Positions 7,411 to 8,688 of a stretch of 8,688 nucleotides of DNA are shown in pieces. The number at the start of each line of letters is the position of its first letter. The stretch's first letter is position 1. Made by a program: the position numbers and the translations under genes. The DNA lies in the NCBI GenBank assembly GCA_023459535.1, contig JAEWTK010000036.1:1-8688 (forward strand). Reading direction: 5' to 3'. This DNA is from Pseudomonadota bacterium (GTDB lineage Bacteria > Pseudomonadota > Gammaproteobacteria > Burkholderiales > Methylophilaceae). The notes beneath the pieces were generated by a model. It saw nothing but the letters and a program-made list of their open reading frames with translations. It was not told the DNA's origin and searched no databases.

Positions 7411-8283
7411 ATGCGTGCTTCTTCTTATGCGTTTGCCGGCCTCGTTCGAGGCCTTTTTTTCGTATTGCTGCTCGGTTTCATGGCGGTTGCCCAAGCCCAG
7501 GACAAAGGCCTGCTGTGGAAGCTGGAGGCGCCGGAAGGCAAGACCAGCTACCTGTTCGGCACCATGCATTCGGATGACCGGCGTGTCACCGACTTTCCGC
7601 CTGCGGTCATGCAGGCCCTGCTCGATAGCGAGTTGTTCCTGATGGAATTACAGCCGCCGCAGGATCCGTCGGTCTACCTGATGAAAGAGGGCCGGCTCGA
7701 CCACATGCTGACTGAGCAGGAGTTCGTCGAGGTGATCAAGCTGGCCGATTTTCATTCCATGCATACCGATATCGCGACGACGATGAAACCGTGGCTGCTG
7801 GCCGTCATCTTCGATCTACCCAAGCCGCAGTCGCCCTATACGCTGGATGCCATGCTGATGTCGCTGGCGCAGAGCCGCTCCAAGCCGATCCGGGCGCTGG
7901 AGACAATAGAAGAGCACTTTACGGTGCTCGACAGTTTCAGCATCGAGGATCAGCTGGTGATGCTCCGCAGCGTATTGAAGCGCACACCGGAACAGCGCGA
8001 GCGCAATTTTGAGGAGCTGGTGAAGACGTATCTGTCAGGTGATCTGGACAAGATCATTGAAGTCAACGCGCGCCAGAGCGGCGAACAGTTACCGCCGGAA
8101 CTCTGGGAGCGCGTTTTGCAGAAGTTTCTGGATGAGCGCAATGTGCGGATGGCGGAGCGCATACAGCAACAGGCGGCCGAGCGTAGCGTCTTCATTGCGG
8201 TCGGCGCCGCCCATCTGCCAGGCAAGGGCGGTTTGCTGGCGCGTTTGCGCAGCGCCGGCTATCAGGTTAGCCCGGTGAACTAG
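7411..8283 (+). CDS. Secreted TraB/GumN family protein
   Basis: A 290-residue protein of the TraB/GumN family (COG3735-like). A Sec signal peptide is clear: an Arg-containing n-region (R2, R13), a hydrophobic core LFFVLLLGFMAVA and a signal peptidase I site AQA before QDKG (after residue 29). There is no lipobox cysteine, so a soluble periplasmic or exported product is expected. The mature part begins with the family strand LLWKLEAPEGKTSYLFGTMHSDD. G50-T51-M52-H53 and, near the C-terminus, G265-A266-A267-H268 followed by LPGKGGLLARLRSAGY are the two conserved GxxH motifs that bracket this fold; E79 in LMELQP is the usual acidic residue between them. The family resembles the eraseosome/Tiki metalloprotease-like fold, so metal binding is possible, but no activity can be asserted. 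It follows ygiQ by 8 bp. Unusually, an intrinsic terminator lies within its signal-peptide codons. The 3' end overlaps the convergent gene by 17 bp. Confidence 0.9.
   Translation: MRASSYAFAGLVRGLFFVLLLGFMAVAQAQDKGLLWKLEAPEGKTSYLFGTMHSDDRRVTDFPPAVMQALLDSELFLMELQPPQDPSVYLMKEGRLDHMLTEQEFVEVIKLADFHSMHTDIATTMKPWLLAVIFDLPKPQSPYTLDAMLMSLAQSRSKPIRALETIEEHFTVLDSFSIEDQLVMLRSVLKRTPEQRERNFEELVKTYLSGDLDKIIEVNARQSGEQLPPELWERVLQKFLDERNVRMAERIQQQAAERSVFIAVGAAHLPGKGGLLARLRSAGYQVSPVN
7438..7460 (+). terminator. Intrinsic terminator-like hairpin inside the TraB/GumN signal-peptide codons
   Basis: GGCCTC-GTTC-GAGGCC forms a perfect 6-bp stem (five G:C pairs) with a tetraloop at 7438-7453, followed at once by seven T residues (7454-7460). 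This is the full form of a Rho-independent terminator. It encodes residues 10-17 (G L V R G L F F) of the signal peptide. Starting 27 bases after the ATG, it lies just beyond an initiating ribosome but would be melted by an elongating one. It could end untranslated ygiQ transcripts or attenuate the downstream gene. Confidence 0.6.
8255..8275. other. Hairpin at the convergent gene junction
   Basis: CCGGCTA (8255-8261) pairs with TAGCCCGG (8268-8275), apart from one bulged C, around a 6-base loop. It covers the junction where the plus-strand TraB/GumN gene and the minus-strand hypothetical gene end. Neither strand has a T-run after the stem, so it is not a standard intrinsic terminator. It may slow polymerase or protect 3' ends, or may be only a coding coincidence. 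Confidence 0.25.
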
Positions 8284-8688
8284 CGCTGTTGTTTGCCTGT
8301 ATCGCGGCCTGATTCGCAAGTTTCAGGATATGGGCAGCAAAATCCGGGTCTTCTCCCTGCAACAGTCTTGGCAGCAGCCGGCGGAAATCCTCGCGTTCGC
8401 ACCATTCGCGCATGAAATCCTCCCATGACAGCCAGCGTCTTTGTTGCTTGCGCGTCATCTTCTCGTCATAGCTCAGCAGGTAGGCACGTTCAAACAGGGA
8501 AATGAGTATCTCGTAGATGACCAGCACGCGTTCCTGCTGCTCTTCGGTCAGGTCTTGCGTCATGGTTTGCGAGCGCAGCTTGAGGTCGGGATTGGCCATC
8601 ACCAGCTTGAGGAAGTCGGTGTAGTCGGCGGTCAATAACTGGTAGACCTCTTCGTCTTCGTTCTCGCGCTCCTTGCGCTGCTCGACGA
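8267..8688 (-). CDS. Hypothetical protein, C-terminal 139 residues (5' end outside window)
   Basis: Not recognised. The minus-strand frame is open from the right edge of the window to a TAA at 8267-8269, so the gene begins outside. A TTG at 8635 exists in frame, but the charged sequence before it (KERENEDEEVYQLL) continues the same amphipathic helical style, so it is probably not the start. The visible part is almost all predicted helix and highly charged. It has a Leu/Ile-rich helix (VLVIYEILISLFERAYLL), then KMTRKQQRRWLSWEDFMREWC and REDFRRLLPRLLQ, rich in Trp and Arg, and a low-complexity polar end. There is no signal peptide or membrane span in this fragment. Its general look (a charged helical cytosolic part with a WxxW motif) resembles the cytosolic tails of small membrane-anchored proteins of unknown function, so a transmembrane segment may lie outside the window; this is inference. 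It ends tail to tail with the TraB/GumN gene, overlapping it by 17 bp. Confidence 0.75.
   Translation of the reverse strand, partial: VEQRKERENEDEEVYQLLTADYTDFLKLVMANPDLKLRSQTMTQDLTEEQQERVLVIYEILISLFERAYLLSYDEKMTRKQQRRWLSWEDFMREWCEREDFRRLLPRLLQGEDPDFAAHILKLANQAAIQANNSASSPG

Overview
The window looks like chromosomal, housekeeping-type DNA from a moderately GC-rich proteobacterium. The gene families (bacterial N-end-rule transferases, a YgiQ-type radical SAM protein, a Cache/HAMP/PAS/GGDEF/EAL sensor whose HAMP entry reads like betaproteobacterial chemoreceptors, and a stand-alone TyrA) suggest a betaproteobacterium or a close gammaproteobacterial relative. That assignment is inference. No transposase, phage gene, CRISPR array, tRNA or rRNA was seen.

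Layout from left to right. On the minus strand lie the 5' part of tyrA (prephenate dehydrogenase, running off the left edge), a gap of about 200 bp, then bpt, aat and a 964-residue c-di-GMP sensor enzyme. In transcription order the last three run sensor -> aat -> bpt, with gaps of 57 and 74 bp, so they may share a transcript. An 88-bp divergent promoter region at 5104-5191 separates them from a plus-strand pair. That pair is ygiQ (radical SAM UPF0313 protein) followed 8 bp later by a secreted TraB/GumN-family protein. At the right edge a minus-strand hypothetical gene enters from outside and overlaps the 3' end of the TraB/GumN gene by 17 bp, tail to tail.

Functionally, aat and bpt are the two aminoacyl-tRNA-protein transferases of the bacterial Leu/N-degron pathway. 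They mark Arg/Lys and Asp/Glu N-termini respectively for ClpS-ClpAP. The sensor enzyme carries intact GGDEF, I-site and EAL motifs and should act on cyclic di-GMP in response to a periplasmic ligand. YgiQ has a complete radical SAM cluster motif, but its reaction is not known to me.

The most unusual sequence signal is a textbook intrinsic terminator (6-bp GC stem, tetraloop, seven T) lying inside the signal-peptide codons of the TraB/GumN gene, 27 bp after its start codon. It could make expression of that gene depend on translation. Secondary points are a symmetric and repeat-bearing divergent promoter region, apparent near-leaderless starts, and an anti-Shine-Dalgarno-like run just before the aat start. 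I found no convincing undescribed multi-gene system here.
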